Below the pieces are notes generated by a model. The model searched no databases. It saw nothing but the letters and a program-made list of their open reading frames with translations, and was not told the origin of the DNA. This document shows positions 10,974 through 22,310 of a stretch of 64,000 bases of DNA, piece by piece (position 1 is the stretch's first letter; each line of letters starts with the position of its first letter). The DNA is taken from assembly GCA_003952965.2 (NCBI GenBank), contig CM025849.1:26998410-27062409 (forward strand), in the 5' to 3' direction. The stretch comes from Morella rubra (taxonomy: Eukaryota > Streptophyta > Magnoliopsida > Fagales > Myricaceae). The translations under genes and the position numbers were made by a program.

Positions 10974-13900
10974 ATGACCACTGAATTCGTGTTGTTTGAG
11001 GTAAACTACGGGGGACAGTTTCGACGACAAGAAGGCATTGCAGCATGAGCCATGGGATATGGACTTGCTGTCCTTCTTTTGTTTGAAGCTTTATGTAAAG
11101 AGTATGTATACACTCAAGGTGACTTAATGTACTACGTTCACCCAACAAAGTCACTTGACGAAGGGTTGGTGTTGATATCTTCAAATGTTGATGTGTTAGA
11201 GATGGTCAGTTGCCATAAAGGAGACAATACAATTATTCTTTACGTGGTTGCTTTTGGAGACGAAGCTGCCCAACAACAAGAGACTAGGAAAAAACTTAAG
11301 CTGCCTGTTGTGAAGAAAGGGGCCTAGACAAAGGTGATAAGGGGAAAGGGAAAGTAGTTGCTGAAGATGACAAAGAACCTCCTGAAAGTCCTCCACCATA
11401 TTCTTTTTGGGATCAAGAAGTTAGTGGGGAAAAGAATGTCTATGAGGATACAGGTGACGGTGTAACTAGTGGGTACGAGCGTCAAGTTCATGAAGATGAA
11501 GAGATGATAGAAGGGGATGAGGGGGCAGAATTAGAGAAAAAGCCCGCCAAAAGTCGAGATTTGGTTTCACCATTGGAGGAGTCAGATGAAGAAGGAAATG
11601 TTCAGCAAGAAGTTCAACGCGAGAGATTTGTGGAGTTCAAGGATAAGTTTATGGCAAGCCTACAGTTGGAGTTAGGGATGAAATTTTCCTATGTTGAAGT
11701 GTTTAGGGAGGCAGTACGAGAGGCCAATATACATATTGGCAAGGATTTGCATTAGGCAAAGAATGACCGAGATAGGGTCATTGTGCAATGCAAGCGAGAA
11801 CGTTGCAACTACTGTATATACTCTCGCAATGTGAAGAATGAGTTGACATTTCAGATTATTTCTTACACGGGCGACCATCGGTGCACTCGGAGCTATAAAA
11901 ACACTCAAGTGTCTTTCAAGTGGATATCGACGAAGTACTTGAAGCAGTTCAAACACAATCCTGAGTGGCTCATTGGTGCACTAAGGGAAGAAATGAAGCG
12001 AGAGTGGAAAGTTGACGTCATTTGGTGCAAGTTTTATAGGGCAAAGAAACGTGCAACTACAGATATATAAGGGATGCATAGACAACAGTACGCGAGACTG
12101 TGGGATTATTGTGCAACATTGCGGCGTACAAACCTGGGGTCTTGTGTAATTTTGAGGGTTCAGCATCCCCTACCGAAGAAGCAGCCAACCTTTCAATGGA
12201 TGTATTTTTCTGTGGCAGCCATGCGCGATGGTTTTAAGGCTGGATGCAGACCACTTATTGGAGTTGACAGTTATTTCTTGAAAGACCCTTACAAAGGGCA
12301 ATTATTAGTAGCTGTTGGCCGAGATGGAAATGAGAATATCTATCCCATTGCCTTTGCTGCAGTGGAGGCCGAGTTGAAAGATAGCTGGTTATGGTTCCTG
12401 CACATCCTAGTATCCGACCTTGGGCCTAATCTCCCACACAGCTAGACATTCATCTCAGATCGCCAAAAGGTAACCAACAACCCCAAAACAAAAACCATAA
12501 TGTAGAGTGGGCCAAATGAAAACTGATCATTATATATTGTAGAGTAGGCAGTTCATTTTCTTGTTTCTAAAAGTATTGCTAAGATGACATAAAAATATTC
12601 TTCATATGGTAATCTATTTACTACATAGGTTGTTTTATATTCTTAATATGGGTATTTTACTTGCGGTTCATTTTTTCCGTTTAATTATACTTGTATATTA
12701 TCTAGTTGTCTTTGTTTGCATTTTTCATTTATCATGTATTGCAATTGGGATATAACATTTCTCAAGAATTGAAAGCAAGTAAATGTAGTGATTGTTATGC
12801 CTTTTGTGGCATGAGTTGTAATTGAAATTCTGTTTTAGAGTCGATGTACTATTTTGATTAGATTGGATTGTCACCTAGTACTGTTGGTGTGATTATTTAG
12901 TCTCTTTTACCATGTTATTCTTTCTATATTGATCATTATTGGAAGACCAGAAAGTTTATAAGTTGCGTTTTTTAATTATTTTGCTAGTGCTATGCTCTAT
13001 TTGCTTCTATAAACCAAAAGTGGTCCACCTAGTTTTTGTTGAAGAATGATAGTTAATCTGTATATTCAGTTTGCTTACACTTCAAACATATGACATTGTA
13101 AGGCCTCATCCCAAGTTTCAATGAAGTCCTTCCTACAACTATCCACCGAATTTGCGTACAACATTTGTACGGCAATTTCAGGGATGAAGGTCATCGTGGG
13201 CAGCTACTGAAGAACCGTCTCTAGGTAGCAGCCTCAATATATACAGTGGCTAAATTTTGGACTGAAATGCTCACACTCAAAGCTCTTAGTGAAGATGCTT
13301 ATCAATGGCTAATGAAGGTTGACCCAACACTATGGATGCGATCCCATTTTCCCTCTCATTTGAGGTCGGATCTCCTCATGAACAACCTTTCAGAGTGTTT
13401 CAACGCTTATATCATAGAGGCACGTGATAAAACGATTGTCATAATGATGGAGGTTATCAGAAAGAAATTGATGCGAAGGTATCAAATAAAGAGAAAATGG
13501 ATGCTTAAGATGGATCAGAGATTGTGTCCAACCATCTTGAAGAAGTTAGATAGAAATGGAGTGGAATCATGTGAGTGTATTTCCATGTACTCTGGGAATG
13601 AGTTGTTTGAGGTAGAGCATAAACGAAGACAATACGTTGTCAATCTAAAAGAGAGGACATGCAGATGTAGATGGTGGGACCTCACGGGCATACCTTGTTC
13701 CCATGCCATTTCAGCTATATTGTATGATGATGGGAAGCTCGAGAATTACTTTCACAGTTATTATAATGTGGAGATGTATATGAAGGCATATGGGCTTATG
13801 ATTAACCCAATGCCTAATGAAGAACAATGGGAACGGGCACTGTAGGATCCTATTCTACCTCTAAAAGTACGGGTGCAACTCGGAAGGCCAAAGAAGTTAC

Positions 13901-14448
13901 GGAGGAGAGGCACAGATGAGCCGAAGAGTCGTATCAGGCTCAGCCAGGTTGGAACTGTAATCAAATGCTCCAAATGTGGCGCGGAAGGGCACAATGCAAG
14001 GGGATGCAAGAAGAAGAAAAAGAAGAATGCCCCTACTGAGTAGCCCCAAAATGTTCCACCCAAGGTATTTACAATTTAGTTCATTTAGTTACATGTTTAA
14101 GTAGTTTTTTACTAATATGAGTATAATAACAGTTTCCTGCATCACAAGCTAGATCATCCCATGCCGTTGCTTCCGCTATGATGATGGATGTTGTCAGTTA
14201 CTTTGAACATAATTTTGTCATATGAAGTTTGTATGAAACTTTTTGCACATATTGACTTTGAAACTAAATGCTTTAAATTTTTGCAGGTTCCACATACATA
14301 CGCTGGCATCACGCTGCCGCTTAGTTGGGGAAGGAATAGCCCATCGACACTTCCCAGTAGCTGGGGAAGAAGCAGAAGTAGCCCATCAACTGTAGCTACA
14401 TCAGCACCTGTTGGGGGTGTTGCAACTAGAACTCGTAGCTCAGATTGA
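10974..14448 (+). pseudogene. MudrA-like MULE transposase, decayed
   Basis: Order of domains: PB1-like N-terminus (FEVNYGGQF then YYVHP.KSLDEGL, 10974-11280); acidic linker; MuDR-type zinc-binding region (CKRERCNYC ... GDHRCTRSY, about 11780-11900); MULE transposase core with the catalytic-Asp segment GVDSYFLKDPYKGQLL (about 12260) and FISDRQK (about 12450); an intron from 12470 to about 13102; SWIM zinc finger (CRCRWWDLTGIPCSH, about 13660-13710); CCHC knuckle CSKCGAEGHNARGC (13966-14007). In-frame stops occur at 11046 (TGA), 11753, 12068, 12443, about 13221 and 13843. Most stand where the family has Trp, or where a Gln codon would fit, so single C-to-T or G-to-A changes explain them. A shift near 11320 lies in a GGGG run. 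The enzyme would have cut and rejoined the element at its TIRs. Confidence 0.88.
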
Positions 14449-15302
14449 TTAAGAGGAATGGCACGGACCTCTGGGCTTCCTTGACAACTCTTCATTAACC
14501 TTACAGATCCCGCTGTCGGGTCACAAATGGATCAACCCAGTCAAAATTTCCAACAAGAAAAGGGAAAATGAAAGACTGGTGAAACTGATGACTTCAAAAA
14601 GGCCATGAAGAAGAGGAAGGAGAAAGATAGCGGGCCGGGAAAGACGAAGAAAAAGGACCCGTCGCAGTGACATAGTGTACAGTCTGGACAGTTTTTTGTG
14701 GATATTGTTGGCCTGTATGTAGTGATTTTTTTTGGGCTGTATGTAGTGACTATTTTTTAGACGTATATTTAGTGGGTTGGGTTGCATATATTGGTTGGGC
14801 TGTATGTATTTTTTGAGGTGGTTGTGAAGCTGAAATAGCTGGGTTTAATGAAACTGTATTTGGATGTATTTTTTGAGATGCTTCATTTGGAAGTATTTAA
14901 TGAAACTAGCTCAACCATTTGGTTGCATTTAATGAAACTGATTTAACCATTTAGTAGTATTTATTAATATTGGTCATATTTGCAATTATAATAGGTGGAA
15001 GAGGTTTTGCATTGAGACGTTAAATAGCAATTTTTTTTAGGCCAAAGAAGTTGCCAAGAAACCAAAATGTTATATCTCAGATTTTGTATGTCTTCAATTT
15101 GGCAAGAAACCAAAATGAAGCACCAACACCCAAGTTTGGTTTTTGTGCATTCCAAATTGAGTTACAAAAGACATACATCTCTATTAACTATAAATTAGTA
15201 AAGGAATTACATCAAACCTAGTTGTCAACTACTAACATAGAGTCTCATGTCAGATTACACAATCAAAAGGACATGAGTGCTACAATAATTACGATCTCAG
15301 GA
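14449..15302. other. MULE spacer between the two convergent genes
   Basis: Contains the end region of the transposase transcript and AT-rich filler in which TGTATGTAGTGA-like and AATGAAACTG words recur (14700-14970). No gene recognised. Confidence 0.55.
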
Positions 15303-15797
15303 CTACAACATCAAAAGCCTCATAACTACTAACATAATGCACAAGACAAATACAATGAGCTTATATTTAATCACAACAGTGCCATTATTTTTAATCTTCT
15401 TCTTCAACTTTTCATTCTCCTCCTTCAGGCTTTGCTTCTCCTTCTTCAGGCATCCAATCTCCTCCTTTAGGCTTTCTCTGTCCTCCTTCAAGCTTTCCAT
15501 GTTCTCCTTTAAGATTTCAATGTTCTTCTGCTCGACATTTAATCGTTCTTGTCTATCTCACATGCGTTTTAACACCTTTTTCCCATGTTCACACATTGAA
15601 GGATCAAACCAAGCAAAAAATCCACAATTACATTTAATCTTATAGTTTAGACAACTATAAAATCGACATCTGCAATTATGCTCGGTGTATGACGTTTTTA
15701 AGTAAGTTGTGACTCCGCAGCAACATTGAGGGCCGCCAGAATTTGCCCCACTATCTGTAACCCAAGAGGTGGAACCACTATTGGAAGTGGACATCAC
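15303..15797 (-). pseudogene. GRF-type zinc finger, coiled coil and C-terminal membrane anchor (MULE-borne)
   Basis: One 165-codon minus-strand frame interrupted by a single TGA at 15560-15558. The N-terminal half carries the GRF-type zinc-finger pattern: CCCG, then NCRCRFYSC where the family has N-x-G-R-x-F-x-x-C, then CGFFAWFD. The signature Gly-Arg is replaced by Arg-Cys, so the finger may be damaged. The C-terminal half is a heptad-like Lys/Glu coiled coil (repeats of SLKEE/LKKE) ending in a hydrophobic segment (IVFVLCIMLVVM), a likely tail anchor. The layout matches small plant proteins of the At4g04775 type. It is convergent with the transposase and next to the right TIR, the position mudrB holds in maize MuDR. 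Function unknown; a role in the MULE life cycle is inference. Confidence 0.72.
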
Positions 15798-16178
15798 TTA
15801 ATCTCACTTAAGAACATTGCAAAGACATTGATAGGTTTCCTCAGCCCACAAATAAATTACAGAGTTGATCCAATATCAATCTACTCAAAAATAAAACATA
15901 AAAATGCAACTCAAGCAAGCTGGGTTTTCGCTCATGTTGGTTCCATTTTAGGTCCTACGAAAGCTTCAATTTCAGACTTAGCAGCATGAGTTTTACATTA
16001 AACAGGTTTGTAACAAACAATATTGAGTGAAAATAAGTAAAGGAAAATTGCAATAATTAAGTGTTTTACCTTACCAATTCAAAAACAAGCGTTTCACACT
16101 AACTGCCTGGTTGTTGTTCGTGGATTTCCGACAGCGATGAAGAAACCCTCCCGACAACAATGAAGACGAGTAAATGAT
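15798..16178 (-). promoter_or_regulatory. Presumed promoter/leader of the GRF gene inside the MULE
   Basis: Non-coding stretch between the GRF start codon and the right TIR. By analogy with MuDR, transcription of the minus-strand gene would begin in or near the TIR. No TATA box was confirmed. Confidence 0.3.
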
Positions 16179-16449
16179 GTTATGTTCTTCAAAATGCACA
16201 ACATCGTCAAGTAGGGTTGATGTTCAATCAAACTGTTAGGGCACGGGAGGGGCAATTTGGTCATTCCGAGTGGTCTGGTGTCACGTGCCCTGCACATGTG
16301 ACGAAAACGTGCACTTTAACTACCAATCTGGGTGAAAAGTCGAATTGCACCGTGCACGTAATACATGGGGCCGGGCTATAACGATTTTTTGTACAGAGGG
16401 GTATTTAAGATTGACATGTAAGTTTGTGAGGGTTTTTTGTAATTCACCC
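16179..16449 (-). repeat. Right TIR of the MULE
   Basis: 271 bp, inverted match to 8935-9209. The outer end is GTAATTCACCC, directly followed by the second ATATTCAAA. Confidence 0.9.
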
Positions 16450-16458
16450 ATATTCAAA

Positions 16459-16805
16459 ATATATCAAAGAATAATTTGTTTAATTTTTTCAGATTTCTTC
16501 CATTGCAAAAATGCAATTTTTCGTTTAAATGGGTAAAAGCTTGTGTGTCAATTTATACTTAAGAGGTCAAAGCTTTATATAAAGAAGGAAAGAACCCCTA
16601 AATACTGAAAAGAAAAAGGTGAAAAAGCTAACATGAGAAAAAAAAAATTGGCCCTATTTGGGTTTCTATTCTAAATGCCAATGTGACAAGGACAACCACA
16701 ACCAGCTGCCAATAACACGGGGTAAAAGAGTCCAAGAAAAAAAATTCAAAATTTTTCATAACCAATTTTTTCAAACATTTCAACATTTTTTTACAAACTT
16801 CTAAT
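16459..16805. other. AT-rich DNA between the MULE and the next copia LTR
   Basis: Should contain the remaining piece of the LTR interrupted by the MULE, but beyond about 15 bp after the target duplication I could not align it with the LTR at 17009-17103, so that piece seems lost or rearranged. No gene seen. Confidence 0.5.
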
Positions 16806-17103
16806 TGTTATGAATATTATAATTTTGGATGACCATTAATCTTATAATTATGAAATATTATGGATGACCTTTACACCTTTTTATTCTCCCCACCCAAGGT
16901 TTTTCCCACCATTATATACCTTTTAATTTTGTTTAATTCTATTTATGACTCTATATGCCTATATAAAGGGGTCTTGAGATGTATTACATACACACAACAA
17001 TATTCAAAATACATCATAGTTCCTGAAGAACTATTTCTCTCTTTCTCTCTTATCAATGTTACTTTGTTACGCTTTCTAGATCATATTGCTTCTTAGTTTT
17101 ACA
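16806..17103 (+). repeat. 5' LTR of the copia relic
   Basis: 298 bp, from TGTTATGA to TTTTACA. Contains a TATA-like CTATATAAAGG near 16960 and the CACACAACAATATTCAAA word that served as MULE target in the sister LTR at 8926. Confidence 0.8.
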
Positions 17104-17343
17104 ATATGCTATCAACACGAAGCTCTATCGATCGTGAACGAAGCACTTGAAATTACGAGAGAAGGACATGTACTTTCTTGTTGCAGAAGGTCCATTAAGG
17201 ACTATTCTTGAAGTCAAAGGAAGTTACATATTTTTATATCTCTTTCACAAGCTTGTGATAAGTTTATTCGATTTGACATTTTCTTCTTTGTTGATTTGTG
17301 TAATTGGATTAAAGATTTATTCATCCGTTGCTTGTTATAGATC

Positions 17344-20300
17344 ATGTCAAATCTTGCAAAATTTGAATTCGTAGCTCATGATATTTCGGGCCACAATTAT
17401 CTCTCATGGGTCCTTGATGCTAAAATTTATCTTGATGATAAGAATTTTGAAAATACTATTCGAGAGGAAAATGACGCATTGCTGCAGGATAGCGCCAAAG
17501 TAATGATTTTCTTACGCCATCATCTCCATGAAGAATTGAAATCTAAATATCTTACGGTAAAAAATCCCCTTTATTTTATGGAATAATTTAAAGGAGAGAT
17601 ATGAGCACTAGAAGTCGGTAATCCTCTCAAAAGCTCGATATAATTGAATGCATTTGAGGTTGCAAGATTTTAAATCTGTTTGTGAGTATTATTATGCTTT
17701 GTTCAAAATCACATCACAGTTAATACTGTGTGGAGAAAATGTCACTGAAGAAGACATGTTGTAGAAAATATTCACTAATTTTCATGCCTCGAATATGCTC
17801 CTGTCGTAGCAATATCGAGAGTGAAAGTTCACGAAATATTCTAAACTAATTTATTGTCTTCTTGTGGCTGACAAAATAATGAGCTTTTGTTGATTATCAG
17901 TCCGACCAACTGGTTCTCAACCATTCCCTGAAGCGAATGGAGTCTCACTCCTTGAAGTGAATGAGACATCTTTTTAGAAAAAGAACTACAGTCATGGTCG
18001 TGGTTGGGAAAAGAACAAAAGGGGAAAACAAAACCACTAGAAGTGGAACAATAATTCTTCAACACTGAACCACCAGAAGTGGGGAAATATCAAACAAGAA
18101 AAAGGTAAAAGGTTTGTAGAATAAAACGTCAAATAATTATGAAGAAAAATGCTATCGGTGTGGGATGAATGGGCATTGGTCTCGTACTTGTCGTACGTCA
18201 AGGCACTTGGTTGATCTGTACCAAGCCTCTCTAAATGGGAAAGGAAAAGAAACGAATTTTGTTGATCATAATGACTTTGTTAATACTTTTGATAGAGTTG
18301 ATGTTACTCATCTTGATGTTTTGGATTTCTTTGAAGATCCTACTAAAAAAATTGATCATTTGATTGGCGATGCAAATGTTTTCATAAATTAATGTATTTT
18401 CTTTATGATGAAATAAAATGTTCGAATAAATTAATGTATTCTCTTCATGATGCATTAAAATGTTATAACTTTCTTTTCATAATCTTATGTGTTAGTGATG
18501 ATTAATATATATATTTTATATGTGTGAAGCAACATGAATTCATCTAATGCATTGATTCACTCCAAGATGGTCAAGGATGATTTTTGTCTAGTAGACAGAG
18601 CAATAACGTATATAATCTTGAAAGAGAAATAATATTTTCAATACTTAATATTATCTACTGCATGTGTTAACATCATATCAAGTTTTGCAAACTTGATTGA
18701 AGGCTCCGGAAGAGCCTATATTATGCTCTATGAAAGAACAAATTTGTGCAGTAACGAGGCATTATATTCTTCTAAATCTAGAAGAAATTTACTTAGTTTT
18801 AAGGATATACGTCTCAATGGTTATAACATTGAAACTAATAATGAAGGCAGTGAAGAATTTCATTATATTACCTCTAAAGTATCGGGCCAGAAGCTCATAC
18901 TGGAAAAACTGCTTGTTTTCTCTTTCGGATTTTATTATACGACCATAAGAATAGTTGAATCAAATATTGTAATGCACCAGAAGTGCAAGACGCACCAGAA
19001 GTGATTTGATCCAAAGAAATTTATGCTTTGGCATGATCGACTTGGACATCAGGATTTATAATGATACATCGAATTATTGAGAACTCACATGGACATAATT
19101 TAAAGAATCAAAAAAATTCTTTAACCAAGTATAGCTCATGTTCTCAAGGAAAATTTATTATTAAACCATCTCTCTCAAAGTTAGTTGTTGAGTTTCCATC
19201 ATTTTTACAAAGAATTCAGGGAGATATTTATGGACCAATTTATCCCTCATCTGGACCATTTAGATATTTCATAGTTTTAATTAATGCATCTACTTGATGG
19301 TCATATGTTTACCTTCTGTCTACACGAAATGTTGCATTTGCTCGACTTCTTGCTCAAATTATTAATTTAAAAGCATAGTTTCCTGATCATCCTATTAAGA
19401 GCATTCAATTAGATAATGGTGCTGAATTTTCATCTCAGACTTTTAATAACTATTGTGTATCTATTGAAATTGATGTTGAATATTTTGTTCTTTATGTTCA
19501 TACTCAAAATGGTTTAGCTGAATCTTTCATAAAAAGACTTCAATTAATTGCTCGACCTTTACTTATTAGAACAAAGTTAATAGTTTCTGCTTGGGAACAC
19601 ACTATTTTACATGCTGCATCACTGGTACAGATTAGACTAACTGTTTATCATAAATATTCTCCTCTTCAACTTGCTTTTGGCCAACCTCTGAATATCTCTC
19701 ATCTTAGAATTATTGGTTATATTGTCTATGTTTCAATTTCACCCACTCAACGCACTAAGATGGTTCCTCAACGTAGACTTGGTATTTATATTAGTTTTTA
19801 TTTTTTATCCATTATTAGATATTTGGAACCATTAACTGGTAATATTTTTAAAGCACGTTTTGATGACTGTCATTTTGATGAGACCATTTTTTCACCATTG
19901 GGTGGTGAAAAGTCGTTATCTGAAGCACGACGTGAGATTATTTGGAATAATTCGATGTTATCTCATTTTGATCCTCGAACCAATCAATGTGAACTTGAAG
20001 TTCAAAAGATCATTCATTTTCAAGATATTGCAAATCAATTACCAGATGTGTTTATAGATAATAAGAGGGTTGTGAAATCATATATACCAGCTGCCAATAT
20101 CTCTGCACAGATTAATGTTCCTGAAGAACAACAAGTAGTAAATGAATCCAATACACGCCTGAGGTGTGGTAGACCTTTTAGTGCTAAAGATAAATTCCCC
20201 AGAAGTGGAAGACACAAAAGAAAGAAATTGGTGCTCTTGAAAAGGTCATTCCAATAATACAAGAAAATCTATCTCCTGAAGAAAAATCTCTTGGAAAACA

Positions 20301-20745
20301 ATTTCATGAAATAGACTCCTAAAGTAATAGTCCAAGAAGTGGCAACTCCTGAAGAGATAACTCTTGAAGAGGAAAAGGTACCTAAAAATAATGAGATCTC
20401 AATACATTATGTGAGAACATGAGAAATGTTGGATAGAAACAAAATTGTTGTCGACAACATATTTTCATTCAAAATTGTTTTTGACATTAAGTAATGATGA
20501 AATTGAACCACAATCTATCGAAGAATATCGACGTAGAAATGATTGGCCAATGTGGAAAGAAGCAATCCAGGCTGAGTTAAACTCTCTAACCAAACGTGAA
20601 GTATTTGGACTTGTAGTCCAGACACTTGAAGATGTTATGCCTGTTGGATATAAGTGGGTATTTGTGTGAAAACGTAATGAGAAAAATAAAATCGTGAGAT
20701 ATAAAGCATGACTTGTAAAAGTTGGTGAAAATTTTAAAGATATTT
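17344..20745 (+). pseudogene. Degenerate copia gag-pol
   Basis: Recognisable in order: gag N-terminus (MSNLAKFEFVAHDISG, 17344-17586); CCHC knuckle CYRCGMNGHWSRTC (18150-18191); protease region where the expected Asp-Ser-Ala reads LVDRAITY (about 18590) followed by ALYSSKSRRNLLSF; gag-pre-integrase WHDRLGHQ (about 19030); integrase stretches PFRYFIVLINAST, IQLDNGAEF and HTQNGLAESFIKR (19260-19540); the post-integrase segment (19760-20050); and the reverse-transcriptase opening PMWKEAIQAE and GYKWVFV (20545-20665). Many nonsense codons and shifts make it non-functional. Confidence 0.88.
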
Positions 20746-21336
20746 AATTTTTATTGAAGCTAGTAAAAAGGTGTAAAGAGAGATAATTTGATGTAAGTTT
20801 TTAATAAAAAAGTATTGAAGGTTGGTAAAAAAGTATGGAGAGAGAAAATTTATTAGAATTTTTTTTGAAAAAGTATTGGAGTTTGTGTGAAAAGTTATTA
20901 GAGTTAGTAAAAAAGTGTAAAGAGAGATATTTGATGTAATTTTTTAATAAAAAAATATTGAAGGTTAGTGAAAAAGTATGCAGAGAAAAAATTTGTTAGA
21001 TTTTTTTTTAAAAAAAGATATTAGATTTGTGTGAAAAGTTATTAGAGTTTGGGTAAAAAGTATTAGTATTTGTATATGATTTTTTAAAATTTTGGATGTT
21101 TGTTTTGTAAATTTTGTTGAATTTATTGTATCTTTTAATATTTTTGCAAAGGAACATGTCCTTATTTTTCGTCTATAAATGTTCTAATCCATGAAGTGCC
21201 CTAGATCACGGCTGAAAAAGGAAACAAAAAGGTTTTTGAATATTACCCTCCTTCTGAAATCATTATTTTATAAAATAACTAAAGATTTTTATGCGACTCC
21301 TTTCACGATTAATGACTCCTTTGAATAATTATCTCC
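20746..21336. repeat. AT-rich degenerate repeat after the copia truncation
   Basis: Phrases such as GTGTAAAGAGAGATA, TTTAATAAAAAAGTATTGAAGG and GTGAAAAGTTATTAGAG recur two or three times with drift (20760-21070). A similar AT-rich style with GTAAAAAGTTT and GAAAAAGTATTGAA appears at 56580-56690. Probably a decayed repeat family; no gene seen. Confidence 0.5.
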
Positions 21337-21844
21337 TCACGTTAGTTGGCTTGAATTTTTCACTTTCTAAATTTAAGATCCAAATTTAACTATTTTTTAA
21401 AATTTGAGATTCATGCCTATTTTTTCAACTAATTTTTACTAAAAAAAAATTATGAAATTACTATAATTTAAATATGAGGTAAATTATCCAAAGGCTCATC
21501 ATTATACCTTTCCATACAATAATATTTCATAATAATTTTATTGTAACATAATACATAGAAACTCTAAGATTTTCAACTAAACATGTGATTCTAAAATATC
21601 TCTTCTGTGCTTTTAAAAAAATCTAACATAATAACCTCGTTTATCTATGTCTTATAACATTTAAACTAGTTATCAATTTTGAACTTGGTATTAAAAAATT
21701 TGGTATTAGAGAGTTATGTCACATGTTTTTTTTATAGTAGAAATTAGTTGAAAATATAGGCATGAATCTCAAATTTTAAAAATAGTTAAATTTGAATCTT
21801 AAATTTAGAAAGTTAAAAATTCAAGTCAACTAACATTACACGTG
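21337..21844. repeat. Long inverted repeat (hairpin-forming, MITE-like)
   Basis: The left arm 21337-21450 (GTTAGTTGGCTTGAATTTTT onward) and right arm 21726-21844 are imperfect reverse complements over about 110 bp, separated by about 275 bp. Shared words include TTTGAGATTCATGCCTAT and CTTTCTAAATTTAAGAT. Compatible with a foldback element or MITE. Target duplication not resolved. Confidence 0.7.
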
Positions 21845-22156
21845 ATTCTACCATATTTCCACAATAATATACCGTTAAATCCGGCGGAGGAGACGGATAA
21901 ATCAAAAAATGCAAAGGGGAGGACTTATGCACGATTTTTATAATAGATAGCAGTAATTCGGTAATTTAAGCTGAAGGAATGTGCAAGTGCGAAACGCAAT
22001 TTGGCACATTAGTAGATAAGTAGCGAACCCTTCGCATCTTAGCTTACCAAAAAAAAATAAAAAAAACTAGGGAACCCTTCACTCCGGACTCCGGAGTGGC
22101 ATGCGAGATTTACAACCGTCCAATCCCCGCGATCTCCAATCTGACGGTAAAGAGGA

Positions 22157-22197
22157 AAACCCTAAGCACACTGAAGCCCCAATTCGCTCCTATAAAA
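22157..22197 (+). promoter_or_regulatory. EF-1alpha core promoter: telo-box and TATA box
   Basis: AAACCCTAA at 22157-22165 is a telo-box, a cis element known from plant EF-1alpha and ribosomal-protein promoters. TATAAAA follows at 22191-22197. Transcription should start about 30 bp later, in the pyrimidine-rich stretch near 22220-22235. The spacing and the downstream leader intron support this as the real promoter of the copy at 23164. Confidence 0.75.
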
Positions 22198-22310
22198 CCA
22201 CAGATATCCGGCATTCCCCATCCTCTCTTCTATCTTGCTCTCCACTGCGCTGTTTCAGAAGTCGGCGAGGAGGTCTCTCTAGCGAATCTTATACTCTTCT
22301 TCTGCCAAAG

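Larger units (their letters stand above)
8935..16449 (+). mobile_element. Mutator-like element (MULE), 7.5 kb, with long TIRs
   Basis: Bounded by inverted repeats of 271-275 bp starting GGGTTAATTAC (left) and GGGTGAATTAC (right, reverse complement). It is flanked on both sides by the identical 9-bp ATATTCAAA (8926-8934 and 16450-16458), the target-site duplication expected of Mutator transposition. It sits inside the LTR of a copia relic: the undisturbed LTR at 16806 contains the target word once, at 17000-17008. The plus strand carries a mudrA-like transposase; the minus strand carries a GRF-zinc-finger gene near the right TIR. Both genes have premature stops, so this copy is probably not autonomous. 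Confidence 0.92.
16806..20745 (+). mobile_element. Ty1-copia element, 3'-truncated relic
   Basis: Starts with a 298-bp LTR (TGTTATGAATAT ... TTTTACA, 16806-17103), followed by a candidate primer-binding zone with CTATCAACACGAAGCTC. Then gag, protease, integrase and the start of reverse transcriptase in the copia order, all with stops and shifts. Similarity ends at about 20745 inside reverse transcriptase; no 3' LTR follows. It belongs to the same family as the relic at 8275-8934. Confidence 0.88.

Noticed and set aside
13515..14063. Minus-strand frames opposite the MULE SWIM and knuckle region
   Set aside because: The sense strand carries the conserved SWIM and CCHC motifs; the antisense frames have no match.
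16806..17103. The relics at 8275-8934 and 16806-20745 as one intact copia element
   Set aside because: The order is RNase H-LTR first and LTR-gag-pol second, so they are two partial elements of one family, not one element with two LTRs.
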